This document shows positions 11,851-23,724 of a stretch of DNA of 64,000 bases, in pieces (within the stretch, counting starts at the first letter, position 1; the number at the start of each line of letters is the position of its first letter). A program made the position numbers and the translations under genes. The DNA comes from Cavenderia fasciculata (lineage: Eukaryota > Evosea > Eumycetozoa > Acytosteliales > Cavenderiaceae): the NCBI RefSeq assembly GCF_000203815.1, contig NW_004457736.1, positions 558,001-622,000 of the forward strand. The letters run 5' to 3'. The notes beneath the pieces were generated by a model. The model saw only the letters and a list, made by a program, of their open reading frames with translations. It made no database searches and was not told where the DNA came from.

Positions 11851-12200
11851 CTTGTTATACGTATATTTTTAATTTAAATTTAATGATTTGAATGTAATGA
11901 TCTTTATTCGATGTCTCAAACAAACATAAATACTGATTTGAGATGGAACGGAACATCGTTCTTAGGGCGCATCCCTCCCCTTTTGATCAAAATATCCGAC
12001 TGGTTAAAGAACGGAATCAATTCCGTCGCCAAAATTTTAATAAATATCTTTTTCAGGTACCTCCTTTATTTTATTTATTTTCGGTATAATTTTAATCTCA
12101 AAGTAAGATATCACGAACAAGAAAGATTCAATTTAATTTTTTAATAAATCATTTGTTAAAAGAAGCTAAGAACCAAAGAATTTATTTATTTATTCTTTTT
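11851..12200. other. intergenic region between two minus-strand genes
   Basis: Probable promoter of the secreted Cys-rich gene and 3' flank of the F-box/LRR gene. A 77-codon plus-strand frame at 11911-12144 has no recognisable content and becomes AT-run translation in its second half, so it is not called. Confidence 0.5.
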
Positions 12201-13784
12201 TTAAAGATTTTTAGTAAAAAGTGTAGAAACTAAACCTTTTTGTTCAGACCAAGATAATAGATTTGGATAATACTTTATTTGCATTTGTTGAGAGATAGTA
12301 TTCCATTGGTTCTGGTTAATTTCAAAGTCTTCATCACCAAAAGAAAATAGTAAAAATGAGTTTTCCATAAACAATAGACTGCTATGATTACTCAAGACCT
12401 TATAAACTTTCAAAAGTATGTCTTGTGGTGGAACATAAAATTCTAAACGTAATTTCTTTAAAAACTTGTTTGTCAAGGAGTAGATTGACAAGTCTTAAAC
12501 ATATTGATGTTTTATCTTGTTGTTGTTGTTCATTGTCTTGAAATTTGTCAAATGAAATGGCGATATCTGAAACTTTTAATTGATTGGCAAGTCTAAGAAA
12601 CTGTTCTATAACTTCCATTGAACAAGATTCAAGTTTAACTTTTTTAAGAAAAAGATTCGAGTCTTGGATATTGGCAGGCAAAAAAGACTGATCATACAAT
12701 GAAAGGGAACGTAAAGATGGAGTGATTTTGATCCTGGAGGGACTTGGCTGTGGATCCACAATTGATAGTTTCTCCAATTTCGGTGAAAAAGCCAATGTTT
12801 CAAGGTATTGTATTGATGGCTCAGGTAATTTCAAATCAGAGAGACCCAATTCATTAAATACCTTTGCTTGATCCACATTGTTGAAATAGTAACATTCAAA
12901 ACCATCACCTTGTTTGACTATTTGGCTTATGACTAACCGTTTCAACTTTGGCATTCCTTTCCAAATCTTTAAACTAGTTTCAATTGGATAAGAGTCTACA
13001 TAAGCCAAACTATTGACTGTCAATGAGAGACGTTCCAAAGTATTTTTCCATTTACTTTCGACCAATTGGTTAAACCCAATAAAAGTACCTTGACCAACAT
13101 GTCCAGTTATAAACCCAAACTCTTTTAACATTGGCATTTTCAATCCTTCCAATTTTCTATAATCTATTTTATCATTGAAACAACCAAAATAAAAAGATTC
13201 TAAACTTGGAAATTCTATTTCATTACTTATTATATATTCTAAAAGTGGTGAAGATTCCTATAATATTAAAAAGAAATAAAATAATATTAAATAATCCTTT
13301 TGTTTTTGTTTTTTTTCAAACTTACCATATCTCCTCCAATTATAATACACAAGTTTTTAATATTTGTTTTAATATTTGAAAATAAGAAATTACATTGTGA
13401 TTCTGATGTTGTTGTTGTGTCTGTTTCAAAAAATTCCATTTCTTTTACTGATCCAAAAAAATCTGTTTGATTATGGCTATTGTCTTTGTCATTCTTTAAT
13501 AAATAAATCTTTTGTAAAGACTCGGTACCCAATTTTACAATTTGAGGATATGAATGGTTGAAAAGAGACCATGGAGAAGAAAAATAAAGATCTAAATTTA
13601 GAGCTAGATCATAATTGCAAAAGTTGATCAAGTTTTCTCTAATGTAGTCAAACCAACCTTTGCACACCAACAATAAATGAATTCTCCACCATTTCTTTTC
13701 TTGTGTTTTACATAGGATAAATTCTTCTCCTCCTACTATATAACAAAAATCTATTATTTTCCTTTGAATAACTATTTGCAACAT
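12201..13784 (-). CDS. F-box/leucine-rich-like protein, possible 3' frameshift
   Basis: Exon 1 is 13326-13784 and exon 2 starts at 13257 after a GTAAGT...ATAG intron. The N-terminus has an F-box-like pattern (VIQRKIIDFCYIV, then WWRIHLLLVCKGWFDYIREN). The rest contains LRR-type segments such as LEGLKMPMLKEFGF, WKNTLERLSLTVNSLAYV and LKIWKGMPKLKRLVIS, and LETLAFSPKLEKLSI. In the main frame the protein stops at 12400 (439 residues). An overlapping frame continues from about 12,490 to 12201 with ordinary composition (QDILLKVYKVLSNHSSLLFM). The true protein may therefore be about 65 residues longer, with a one-base shift between. F-box proteins supply substrates to SCF ubiquitin ligases; no partner can be inferred. 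The F-box assignment is by pattern only. Confidence 0.6.
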
Positions 13785-14253
13785 TCATTACTATTATTAT
13801 CTATTATAAAAAAAATGATCATCTTAGGAGGACACGAAGTACATCCAAAAAATATAATAGGACGGTTTTCAAAGTCATAAAACAAACAATATTCTATTTA
13901 ATATAATTTATAATATTTGTGACATAAGAAAAATTACTGATATGATAGTACCAATTTGATTTAAATAAAATGACAATCAATTGATTTGTGGTCAAAAAGT
14001 GGTGAACTATCACCACCCTCATTGTAAAATCATTACACACCATGAAATTCATACACACAATGTTTGCGTGATAGAGAACACCTTCGTCACAACACAACAC
14101 ACTAGGTATATGACCATCGTTATCATAATCATATCAACGATTATTATATCAATCATATGACAATGAATGAAATTGCCCTCTACTCTTTCCCTCACCAAAT
14201 TTTGCATGCATAATAGTTAATATTAATCTATCTTGTTTTAAAGCTCTATATCA
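13785..14253. other. divergent intergenic region
   Basis: 469 bases between the starts of the minus-strand F-box/LRR gene and the plus-strand GMC pseudogene, presumably both promoters. No gene seen. A minus-strand frame at 13894-14100 is not supported. Confidence 0.5.
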
Positions 14254-15898
14254 ATGTTATCAATAATAATGGGGAATAGAGTATTTTTATTATTATTAGT
14301 ACTTTTATTATTTATCAATTTATCAAAGTGTAGAAAGGAGGATGGAGATGGTGGTACCCCTAAATGTACAGATGATCATCATCATTTTGAAGTAGATTAT
14401 TTAGTGTTGGGTGCTGGTACTGCTGGATCAATTATGGCATCTAAACTATCAGAGGATCCAAATACCAAAGTATTGCTAGTCGAGCGTGGTGAATGGGATA
14501 CCAGTCCATACATTTACAACATATCCAATTGGTATTACAGATGGCTTGTCAAACCAGACCCACTCTACAGTCACACATATGTTGGAGAACCTGAACCAAA
14601 TTTCAATGGTGAAAGACCAAGAAATGTTGTTGGAACTATGGTTGGTGGTTGTTCATGTAAGATAGATTGGAAACATCAAATATTAAATATTAAATAATCA
14701 ATTATATTTATTTAATTTAATTCTATTGATTTTTAGCACATAATGGTATGGTTGCAAATAGTGGTAGTGCAGAAAGAGATTATGATGAATGGGGAGAGAT
14801 GACAGATGCAAAAGAGAATTGGTCGGGTGATATTGCCAAGGAGAGGTTAAAAGAATTTATGGAGATATTCCCATTGACCTATATGGATAGGAATAGAACA
14901 TGGATGCCAGAGATGGGACAGGCGATTGAGTCGCCGGCGATGGGTTACACATTTACAACGGTCGAAGAGAACTTTGTTGGTATGAACCCGTACGGATACT
15001 CGACCAAACAATTCTGGTACACTGGTAAAGACCATAAACGAATGACTCCCTACAGCGTCATGCTAAAGGATAATGGTGCATTGGAGAATAGAGAAAATTT
15101 AAATATTCTAGTTAAATATCGTGCCATTAAAATGGAGTATGAACAACAAAAACCAGTAAAAGGTGACAAAGACAACAAGAATGATAATGCAGCTGAAGAC
15201 AACAAGACCACATCAATGGTCAAGGTAAAGGGTGTATGGGTACAACTTAATTATCGTGGTTGGTGTTGGAGATAAACGTCACCTGACATCACTTGGTATT
15301 GAGACGGTCGTCGATTCACCGGGAGTTGGTCAACATCTTCAGGATCACAGTGTCGTCATTTATATTGGACGGTATGTGGTGCCAGCGTATCGTAATCGTC
15401 CGATTATCGTGCGATCGCCCATGGTTGACGGATACACAATCTTTGGACCACACAACTCTGATTTAATTGGTAACAGGTATACACTGCACGTAGACATTTC
15501 CAATGAATTGGCCGATGTACCTCTTCTGTCTCCTCCAAGACTGACATGCTTCCTCGAAACCAATCGACCAAAATCACAAGGATATGTTCAGATCAAATCT
15601 ACTGATCCGTTTGTCGACCCGATCATCTTTGCCAACTACTATGATCATGAAGGTGATGCAGAAGATGCAGCTCTAGGTGTAATGGATTGCCTGGTATTGC
15701 AAGAGGAACTTCCAACAAAACTTTTTACGTAAAAGTGTGATGATGATTCAAATCAAAAGAGGTGTATCATATTTCACCGGAATTCCACTCCCTTCCTTTC
15801 AAGAACAATTGGGAAACCAAGTATGCAACAAAAAAAAACGAGACCCAAAGATTCTCAGAGTCTTTAAAGGAGCTCTGCGGATGATCATAATACTTTAG
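14254..15898 (+). pseudogene. GMC oxidoreductase, decayed
   Basis: Exon 1 (14254-14656) encodes a signal peptide (GNRVFLLLLVLLLFINLSKC) and the FAD-binding Rossmann start (VDYLVLGAGTAGSIMASKLS, then VLLVERG). A GTAAG...TTTTAG intron leads to exon 2 from 14737, giving GGCSSHNGMV, the conserved GMC signature. The frame is broken near 15,230-15,270. There the usual 'SAGA..SPQLLMLSGIG' stretch is largely missing and the match resumes in another frame as GVGDKRHLTSLGIETVVDSP, then VGQHLQDHS. A C-terminal-domain segment follows (ETNRPKSQGYVQIKSTDPFV). The frame shifts again near 15,722, and the conserved C-terminal His/Asn catalytic segment is not recognisable before the last stop. GMC enzymes oxidise alcohols or sugars using FAD. 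With an internal deletion, two frame changes and a lost catalytic end, this is very probably inactive. Confidence 0.78.
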
Positions 15899-15932
15899 TA
15901 TCTCTATATTAATTATTTATTTATTTTAAGAA

Positions 15933-16613
15933 ATGTTTAACATTAAATCAACAACAACATTATATACAATTGTAGTTGTATCTTTATTTTCAAGTTTGAC
16001 ACATTGTGTCAACAAACCATTCCAACATGTTTTTACAAAGACATTAAAAATGATCGTCTTTATGACTTGACACCATTCACATAGTTTGTATCCTTTTTCT
16101 AAAATGATAAATGATTAGGTTCATATGTACCAATATGTTATTAATTTTTTTTTTTTTAACCTACTTTGATTATTTCGAAGCACCAATTATCTCATCTGGA
16201 TGGACAATATACTTTTTAAATCAAACCCATTCTGTAATACAGATGGTGCTGCCAGTTGCAATGTATATGAAGGATCCACAACCCAAGGTGTATCATCGTA
16301 CGTCAATACCTCGGTATTCTTGCCACTTGCATCAAACTTACCAAAAGGCGTTGCCATCAAGGCAACTAAACCAAGTAGTAGTGGGTGTCCAACCGGTAAC
16401 AATGTTACTGTCAACTACCTATGTGGAGGTTCCAAGAGTCAGTATAAAATACATTGTACAGAACCTACCAAATGTACCTATCAATGTGATCTTACTCATC
16501 CTGATGTATGTCCACTTGTTCATTCTGTTAGTGGTGGTCAATCTTCAAACTATGGTGTTATTACATTCTTTATTCCAATTCTCTTTATCATTTCTCTATT
16601 TAAATCCATATGA
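15933..16613 (+). pseudogene. MRH-like (mannose-6-phosphate receptor homology) membrane protein, possibly broken
   Basis: The 5' part has a signal peptide (MFNIKSTTTLYTIVVVSLFS, then SLTHC). After an apparent one-base shift near 16,010-16,034 it continues as CFYKDIKNDRLYDLTPFT, the usual start of an MRH domain. After an AT-rich gap (intron about 16,081-16,185) the main exon encodes NPFCNTDGAASCNVYEGST, VNYLCGGSKSQYKIHC and CTYQCDLTHPDVCP, the typical cysteine-rich MRH end. A Ser/Gly linker and a C-terminal hydrophobic segment (VITFFIPILFIISLFKSI) follow, fitting a membrane or GPI-type anchor. MRH domains bind mannose-type glycans or serve in ER/Golgi/lysosome sorting. The domain call rests on cysteine spacing. 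The exact splice sites are uncertain, so one frameshift may be a sequence error and the gene may be intact. Confidence 0.5.
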
Positions 16614-19600
16614 AATGAAAAAAGATCCAAGGATACAAACGCATATACAAAAGACAAGCTTGTTGGTGAAATTCGCGACTATTTAATATGAACTTTTATT
16701 TTAAAAGTAGGAAATTTGCAACTATTTAATATTCAATACCAACCTAGGGATCCTTTCTTTTTGAATAAAATGGGTAAGAGTTCAAAGAGTGCCTGTGGGC
16801 ATCTCATGGATGTGATCGCAAACAAACTTTCAACGACCCATTTTTCAAACCATTTTTGTTGTTTTGTGTTCCTTTCCTTATAAGGAGTTGTACTTGTTTA
16901 CTTTTTTTTACCTGAATTGGTTATACTTTGAACAACAACCGCACTTCTTTGTTAGTCGACCAATAAGAAGAAGAATAGTTTATTCAGTGTAATGGGATGT
17001 GTGTCTGTGTGTGCGCCCAATATCACAAAAGATTATTATTATTGCTATTCTTTATGAATCTAAATTGATTGCTCTCAAACTAGCTAGTATCTGCACTTGT
17101 TCTTTCTTTACTTTCAATCTTTTTGATCATCTCAATATTATGGATTTATGATTGTTTTCTTTTAAAGGAAAATGTGATGTGATGAGGCAAGAAAGAGTAA
17201 GATGAGAGGTACAAACGACGCAAGTTACTCTAAACCATGAAATTGCCTAAAACGCATGGAATCTTGAGTTTGAAAAAGAAGACAAAAACAAAAAATAATG
17301 GTGCATCTTTGGCCTAATATGGGTTTTCCCTCCTTTCGCTTTTTTGTTTGTTTCTTCTTCTTCTTCTGATGCGTTTTGGTCGCAGGGCCCAAAAATAAGT
17401 ACTTTCCTTTTATAGATCTTTTTATCGATTGTCAACGATAGGCTGTTGGTGTGAAACACACCCGCCTACCTCGTTCACTCTATAACCATTGAGATGAAGA
17501 GAAGAGAAGTATAGCGCGTGGACACCCTGTGTCCCTCATCATCACTGATGCAGTTGCAGAGAGTTGAGTTGAGTTGACTCTAGAATCAAATAATAATAAT
17601 AATGCAAGGTACCTTGCCTTGCACAATGCAACCGAATTACTCTCACCACACACCCAAAACGACGACAATTCTCTTCTTATAGTCTTTTCTTTCTTTCTAT
17701 TTAAATATCATTCATTCATTCATTTCTTGTTTTGTTAGAGAACTCCGTCGCAGCACCACACGCAACTAACTAACTAACTAATCTTGTATTAAAAGAATAA
17801 AAGAGAAAGGAAGGAGGGGTCCCTATCCGTCCATTGCATTGCATTGCATTTCTCATATTTTATCACTATATTAGTCTAGTAGTAGTAGTAGTAGTAGTAG
17901 TCTGTTAGGCATGCCTGTTTAGTATCTAAATTATATTCTCTTTGTAATAGTATATATCTTCTAGAATTTATATTATATATATTTATAGGTATTTATCATA
18001 TCATATCATAACATTCACTACACACAGACAGAAACAACATTCAGCAAACAGATATATAAATAATATTAAAACAGACAGTAAAGTGACTGATCAGTCCAAC
18101 CGCGATTTTGATCAACTTGGCTACACGTATCCATTCTTGAAAAAAAAACTGACTGGACTGGAATGGAAGTAGGATTGCTTAAACTATTGAGGTTAGTTAG
18201 TTTGAGACCTACTTGCGCAGATGTTCTAAAAAGAGAAAGTTTGTTAAAGGGGGTCTGATTTTCCCATTCATTCAGTCAGTCAGTTGGTTTGTATAGTCAA
18301 GATATGGATGGGATTGGTTTGTTGTTGTTGTTGTTGTTTGTGTTTCAACTAACTATAATTGAACAAAACATATATTCAGTCAGTCATATTTTCATTGCCT
18401 TTTATTTCAATATATATATATGTATATATATATATCTCGCACACACCCTCGTCTACATAAAATCATTTAAAAGTTAGTAGGGGGTGTGTGATTTGATTGC
18501 TTGAATGCATCCATGCACTTCCGACATTTTTTATTTCCAATTCAGGACACAAAGAATTAAGAGAGAGTGTGGTGTATGTGTGTGTGTGTGTGTGATTAGG
18601 GTGGGTAGAGAGAGATGAATCAGTATGTTTATCAAATAACCGCCATTTACATAATAATTCCATATCCATCCATTTCCAACAACTACAACGATAATAATAA
18701 TAATAGTAATAATAACAACATCACAATCATGTATCGACAACACAACAAACATTGATTGATTGATGAGACGACAAACATACCAATAACCAACTACACACAA
18801 ACTAAACGCACCAAGTAAATAAGCTGAGCTGGCTGGAAACCAACTGTGTTTTGTGAAATCCAACAATAAATATTGTTGATCCTCATCCATCCTTCCCTCC
18901 CTTTACCTCTGGCTGCTGCTACTGCTGCTGGAAACACACAGAGTGAGTGTTTTTTTGTGCAGATGGTATTTCCAAAACGAGTACATGCGATGCACAGAAT
19001 GATGGCACCCTCCACGCTTACCCCTCGCCATCAACAAACACTCTGTCCAGCTGCAGCCATATTCATATAAGAAGAAAAAGAAGAAGAAGAAGAAGAGGAA
19101 GAAATGATTAGAAAAGAGGAGAAGACCGAGAGGAAGGAAGGTTGGTGAACTTTACTTTTAAAGGTTGGTTGATATGGATGGGCTGGCACTACACAATTTA
19201 AACAACATTATTGATTATGTTAAAAAAGCAGCTTAGCTGCGCGCAGTTGGTCTAGCTTCTTTCGACCCACCACCACCACCACCCATCATAATTCATTGAG
19301 GGTAGTGCATCATCATCATCTTCATCATCATCATCAACCAACCCAAATTAATGTTAGTAGTAGTAGTAGTTGTAAACACAACACAAAACACATATTTAAA
19401 ATATATTGGTTTGGTTGTGATATTATAATATTTGCATTGTTCCTGTTGTTTGGTGTTCCAGTTGACTGGTGTTGTGTTGTTGTTGTTGATTTATTATGTG
19501 TTTCATATAAACAACAACAACAACAACAATAGAAGTAATAGTAATAGTAATAGAGTTACTATATATTTAAATTTATAGATTTTCCACACCCTCTACTTTA

Positions 19601-20001
19601 GAGTGTCGACGAAACAAATCAATTTCAAAATCATCACGATCACCACCAGAAGGGATTTACCCTCCCTCCCATATTTCCCACCCTTTTTTTTGGAATCACA
19701 ATCACCATCATCATTCCCTCTTAAAACCAATCACTTTCAAAAAAATCACCCTTCCCCCAATCATACCCACAACTGTACAACCAAACAAACAAATATAACA
19801 AACAAAATTATTTATTTAAAAAAACAAAAGTTTTGATCAACAGCACAACAACAAAAGACATTGATTGAAAAGGTCGGTCTTTTTTTTTTAGGTTAGGTTT
19901 CTTTTTTAGGAAATATACTCTATATATAACTACAACTAGAACTAGAATTAGAATTAGAATTAGATTTAGAACTACAACATACTAGATAGAGAAAGAAAAA
20001 C
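16614..20001. other. 3.4 kb gene-free region upstream of the SHWK-motif gene
   Basis: No ORF here has convincing coding character; open frames at 17247-17668, 18289-19070 and 19296-19836 read through simple repeats. The stretch contains many short tracts: AGT repeats (about 17,877-17,900), TATA runs near 18,410-18,432, a GT run near 18,575-18,593, GCTGCT near 18,913-18,928, GAAGAA near 19,080-19,100 and CAA near 19,510-19,529. Its length is unusual for a dictyostelid genome. It probably contains an extended promoter and 5' UTR for the gene at 20002, possibly with introns or non-coding RNA that I cannot resolve. Confidence 0.55.
17604..17617. other. 14-bp perfect palindrome
   Basis: GCAAGGTACCTTGC reads identically on both strands and is followed by a further CTTGC. 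It lies in the long gene-free region, next to an ATA repeat. It could be a dimeric transcription-factor site; chance cannot be excluded. Confidence 0.4.
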
Positions 20002-21726
20002 ATGATGGATGTGGGTGGCGAACTAAATGGGAAATCTCCCAACAATAATAATAATATTAATATTAATAATAATGCCATGAACCCATTATCGAGTAGTAGA
20101 GATGGAATGATGATGATGAATAGTAGTGGTGGTAATAATAATGTTCCAAGTGCACTTGGGGGAGCATTGAGAAAACCCAATATAGACAATGAAAGAAAGC
20201 GCCAGTCCATGATGAGCCACTGGAAATACAAGGCGGCGCCAATGAACGCTGGCGGACAATCCCAACTCAACTCATCGAGTGACGATATGGTGATTGGAGA
20301 CACACAACCACCACCACTACTGCCACAATCATCAACGCTACCTGTAGCACCCGCTGAACCTGAAGGTGGAGCAGGATACAACAAGTCAAGAAGAAACTCA
20401 GCTCCCTCACCATCAATGCGAAACATGGTGTCTCATTGGAAATTCGATCCAAAGGGAATGGTTAGACAACAACGACAATTACAACTGATTGGAGAACACC
20501 AACAATTAATGTATCTTAAACGACTTCAAGAATCATCTGCTCGACAACCCGGCACAGGTGGTCAACAACCAATGGCAATGGATACTTCACCTATAAACCT
20601 CCTGCCAACAACAACCATACCAACGCAATCATCACCATTATCATCACAGTCATCTCAGTCATCACAATCATTATCATTATCATTATCACCCGAACAAACA
20701 GCAATTTCCGAGTTATCACATTTTAAATCATCAACATTCCATCCATACTCTCGAGCCAGTAAGAACTCTGCGTCACCAAGATCATCCTCATCATCGTCAT
20801 TATTATCATCATCGAACCTTCCCCAACCACCACCACCATCTCCATCCCAACAATCAACCGAGCCACAACCAAGAATGGAACGAAGATTTTCACTGCCATC
20901 AGTCTCCAACATGTCCCTCTATAGTGGCCAATACCAACCCCCACCATCACCAAAACTCACTCCCAAAACGACACCATCCTCATTATACAATCTTGACTCT
21001 ATTCCAGAGAATCAAGAGAATGGATATTATAGTGGAGGCAGTAGCAATAACAATGGTCCAAACAACATTGGTAGTAGTAGTGGGAATAATACGACGACGA
21101 CGACAGGGTTTTCGCCATCATCGTCGGCATCTTCAACATCACCATTCATGGGTCACTCTCCACCACTATATATAAATGGATTGTCACCTTCGCTTGTTGG
21201 TCTCCCTCAACCATTTTTCAATTCGAATGAACGTTTATCGTCTCAATCGTCTCAATCTTCTCAATCATCATCATATTTAGGCAAATCTCAACAATCAATT
21301 TCAATTCCACCAACCACACCTCCATCTTGTAAAACAACTCCAAGAGACTATTCAGAATTCCTCAATACTAACCTTTCTTCATCCTCTTCTTCATTGTCAT
21401 CACACAACAACAACAACAACAATACTGTACATTTAAAATCACCTTTTCTCACCTCTTCTCAACCATCAACCCCACACTTTCCACCAACAGATTTCCATTC
21501 ATCATCATCATCGATGGATAGTTCTGATCTTACACTACCTCCAATGAGATCACTACTTAGTGATTTAAAAATTTCAGAACGTTTGGATCAAAATAATAAT
21601 CAAAATAATAATCAGAATAATAATCAAAATAATAATAATAATAATAATAACCAATTGTCTCCAATATCAGTGTCACCATCTGGATCAACACCATCTAAAA
21701 TGTGTATTATTAATTTAGTACAATAG
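20002..21726 (+). CDS. Ser/Pro/Asn-rich protein with duplicated M-x-SHWK motif
   Basis: A single-exon 574-residue protein starting MMDVGGELNGKSP. Most of it is low complexity (Asn, Ser, Pro, Gln). A motif occurs twice: SMMSHWKYKAAPM at about residues 69-81 and RNMVSHWKFDPKGM at about residues 140-153. The second copy is followed by a basic amphipathic stretch (VRQQRQLQLIGEHQQLMYLK). Three basic-x-Ser sites fit the cAMP-dependent kinase consensus: RKRQS just before repeat 1, SRRNS before repeat 2, and ERRFS near residue 294. No enzymatic domain, signal peptide or membrane segment is present. The unusually long upstream region suggests a regulated gene. A regulatory or scaffold role controlled by phosphorylation is inference; I do not recognise the family. 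Confidence 0.75.
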   Translation: MMDVGGELNGKSPNNNNNININNNAMNPLSSSRDGMMMMNSSGGNNNVPSALGGALRKPNIDNERKRQSMMSHWKYKAAPMNAGGQSQLNSSSDDMVIGDTQPPPLLPQSSTLPVAPAEPEGGAGYNKSRRNSAPSPSMRNMVSHWKFDPKGMVRQQRQLQLIGEHQQLMYLKRLQESSARQPGTGGQQPMAMDTSPINLLPTTTIPTQSSPLSSQSSQSSQSLSLSLSPEQTAISELSHFKSSTFHPYSRASKNSASPRSSSSSSLLSSSNLPQPPPPSPSQQSTEPQPRMERRFSLPSVSNMSLYSGQYQPPPSPKLTPKTTPSSLYNLDSIPENQENGYYSGGSSNNNGPNNIGSSSGNNTTTTTGFSPSSSASSTSPFMGHSPPLYINGLSPSLVGLPQPFFNSNERLSSQSSQSSQSSSYLGKSQQSISIPPTTPPSCKTTPRDYSEFLNTNLSSSSSSLSSHNNNNNNTVHLKSPFLTSSQPSTPHFPPTDFHSSSSSMDSSDLTLPPMRSLLSDLKISERLDQNNNQNNNQNNNQNNNNNNNNQLSPISVSPSGSTPSKMCIINLVQ

Positions 21727-22188
21727 ATAGATAAATATGATAAAGGAAGATGTTGGGTTATCTCTCTCTCTCTTTCTTACATTAGTTAGGCTACAATATG
21801 GTCAATCATTTCCAGACCTACCTACCTACCTACCTACAGAAAGAACAACAACGACAACAATGTAATTCCATTTACCATTCACGAATAATTGCTTTAATAA
21901 TGTAAATTTGATCAAAACCCTCGCCCCTCTCCCTGCCCCCAAGCAACTCCAACCCAACCAATTATTTAGAAGTTAAATAGATTAATAGAATAGAATACCT
22001 ACCATGGTCCTTCCAACCTCCCTCCTCTCATATATATAATAAATTGAATATAATATTTATTTTAATTAACTTTTATGAATCATTAAAGTTCTTGATGGAT
22101 GATGTGACCTAAAAAAAGATTTTGAGAGCACTCAACTCAATGGTTCATTGTAATAATATAATTTGATATCAGATAACAAGACAATAGA
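21727..22188. other. intergenic region
   Basis: 462 bases between two plus-strand genes: TCTCTC and CTAC repeats, AT-rich tracts near 22,025-22,070, no gene seen. It should hold the terminator of the upstream gene and the promoter of the dehydrogenase. Confidence 0.5.
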
Positions 22189-23542
22189 ATGAGTAAAAAG
22201 GTATTTCTAACAGGTAAGAATAGTTAATATTATATTGTAGTATTACAGATCATCATTGATTAGCATAGAAAGGTAGCAAAGTTATCTAACCATCAATCAA
22301 TCATATCTTATCTATCATCTTAATCTTATTTCTTTTATGTTTTATTTAGGGGGTAGTGGATTCGTAGGAAAGGTGATTATAGAGTTATTGGTTGAAAAAG
22401 GGTATCATGTAGTAGCATTGAGTCGATCAGATAGCTCAGATAAAGAGATTGCTAGAGTGGGAGGTACTCCTGTCAGATGTTCGATGAGTGATGAATCATC
22501 GTTGATGGAGCATATCAAAGGTTGCTTTTCAGTGATTCATTGTGCTGCAAAGTTAGAGACGAATGCATCGTCTATCGACGAACTATTCAGAGACAATGTA
22601 GATGCAACAAAGACACTGTACAATGTTTCATGTTTTCAAAATGTACGTGTATTTGTATTCATCAGTACTGAAGGTGTCATTATGAATGGAAACAATATAC
22701 GTGATGCTCCCGAACATGTTCCTTCACTAGATCATATCAATCATTTAGGTTGGTATAATCAATCAAAAGCAATTGCTGAAAGATATTTATTAGGTTATAT
22801 TGATAATGAAAATAATAATAACAACAATACAAATAATACAAATAATACAAATACAAATAATACAAAGATTAAAAATAACTTTAAAGATGATAATAATGAA
22901 AATAATACAAATAATAATAATAATAATGGAATATTAAATAATGTTAATAAGAAAACTACAACAACTAATAATAATAATAATACTTCTTCTACTTCTTCTT
23001 CAAAAACAAAATCAATAATTATAAGATTACCTTTGATTTGGGGAAAAGGAGATAATGTATTAAAACATTTATGTAATTTGGCAAATACATTGAGATGGGT
23101 TTGGATTGGAGGTGGAAGAAATCAATTATCTATTTGTCATGTCAAGAATGCAGCACATGGTATTATATTGGCAATGGAAAAAGGTGATAATGGAGATATT
23201 TATCATCTGACTGATGGTCCAAGTGTACAATTTCGATCATTCTTTACAGAGAGATTCCAAAAGTGTAGAGTCTCTGATTGGAAACTTCACATGTCACTTC
23301 CCATTCCATTTGCATGGCTTCTCGTATACGTCATGTCATTCATGTGGCGTATCTTTTCACTCAAAGGTCTTCCTCTTCTCACCAAAACCGGTCTCTACTA
23401 TAGTTCCAAAGATTTCACTATCAACGATCAAAATGCACGTCTAAAATTGGGTTATCAACCCATCATCACCTATGAGCAAGGTATGGCTCAAATTGCAAAA
23501 GAAATGACTCCCAAACAAAGTCAATCTCATTCACAAGAATAA
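22189..23542 (+). CDS. 3beta-HSD/extended SDR NAD(P)-dependent dehydrogenase
   Basis: Exon 1 (22189-22213) encodes MSKKVFLT plus one base; a GTAAGA...TTTAG intron precedes exon 2 (22350-23542). The join gives MSKKVFLTGGSGFVGKVIIE, the dinucleotide-binding TGGSGFVG motif. The middle has VIHCAAKLE, VFISTEGVI and the catalytic YNQSK (Y-x-x-x-K). A roughly 70-residue Asn/Thr run interrupts the fold at about residues 195-265, then IIIRLPLIWGKGDNVLKHL and the substrate-binding half follow. Near the C-terminus a hydrophobic stretch (PFAWLLVYVMSFMWRIFSL) is consistent with membrane association, as in sterol-modifying members. The family oxidises 3-hydroxy groups of sterols or reduces related substrates. 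The exact substrate is unknown. About 400 residues. Confidence 0.85.
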
Positions 23543-23724
23543 ACAAACAAATAATTTAAAACAAAAATAGTAGGTAACCTTAATTATTATCCATTTACAG
23601 ATATTTTTTTGATTGGCATCGGGAATTCATTTCGTTTCATCGCATTATTTGTCAAATTATACAAAGATAAATATAATTATATTAATTAATATATATATAT
23701 ATTGAATATCTAAACTCAATCATC

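Noticed and set aside
11911-12144. 77-codon plus-strand frame
   Set aside because: No recognisable content, and the second half is translation of AT-rich DNA; it lies in the promoter of the minus-strand secreted peptide gene.
15360-15563. Minus-strand frame inside the GMC pseudogene
   Set aside because: It is antisense to clear GMC similarity on the plus strand.
18531-19070. Several frames on both strands with His/Thr, Val and Ala runs
   Set aside because: They translate GT, AAT and GCT simple repeats and have no consistent coding signal.
19765-19772. ACCCACAA, similar to the upstream element of dictyostelid small RNA genes
   Set aside because: The following about 60-100 bases are low-complexity A/C-rich DNA with no stem-forming ends, so a small RNA gene is not supported.
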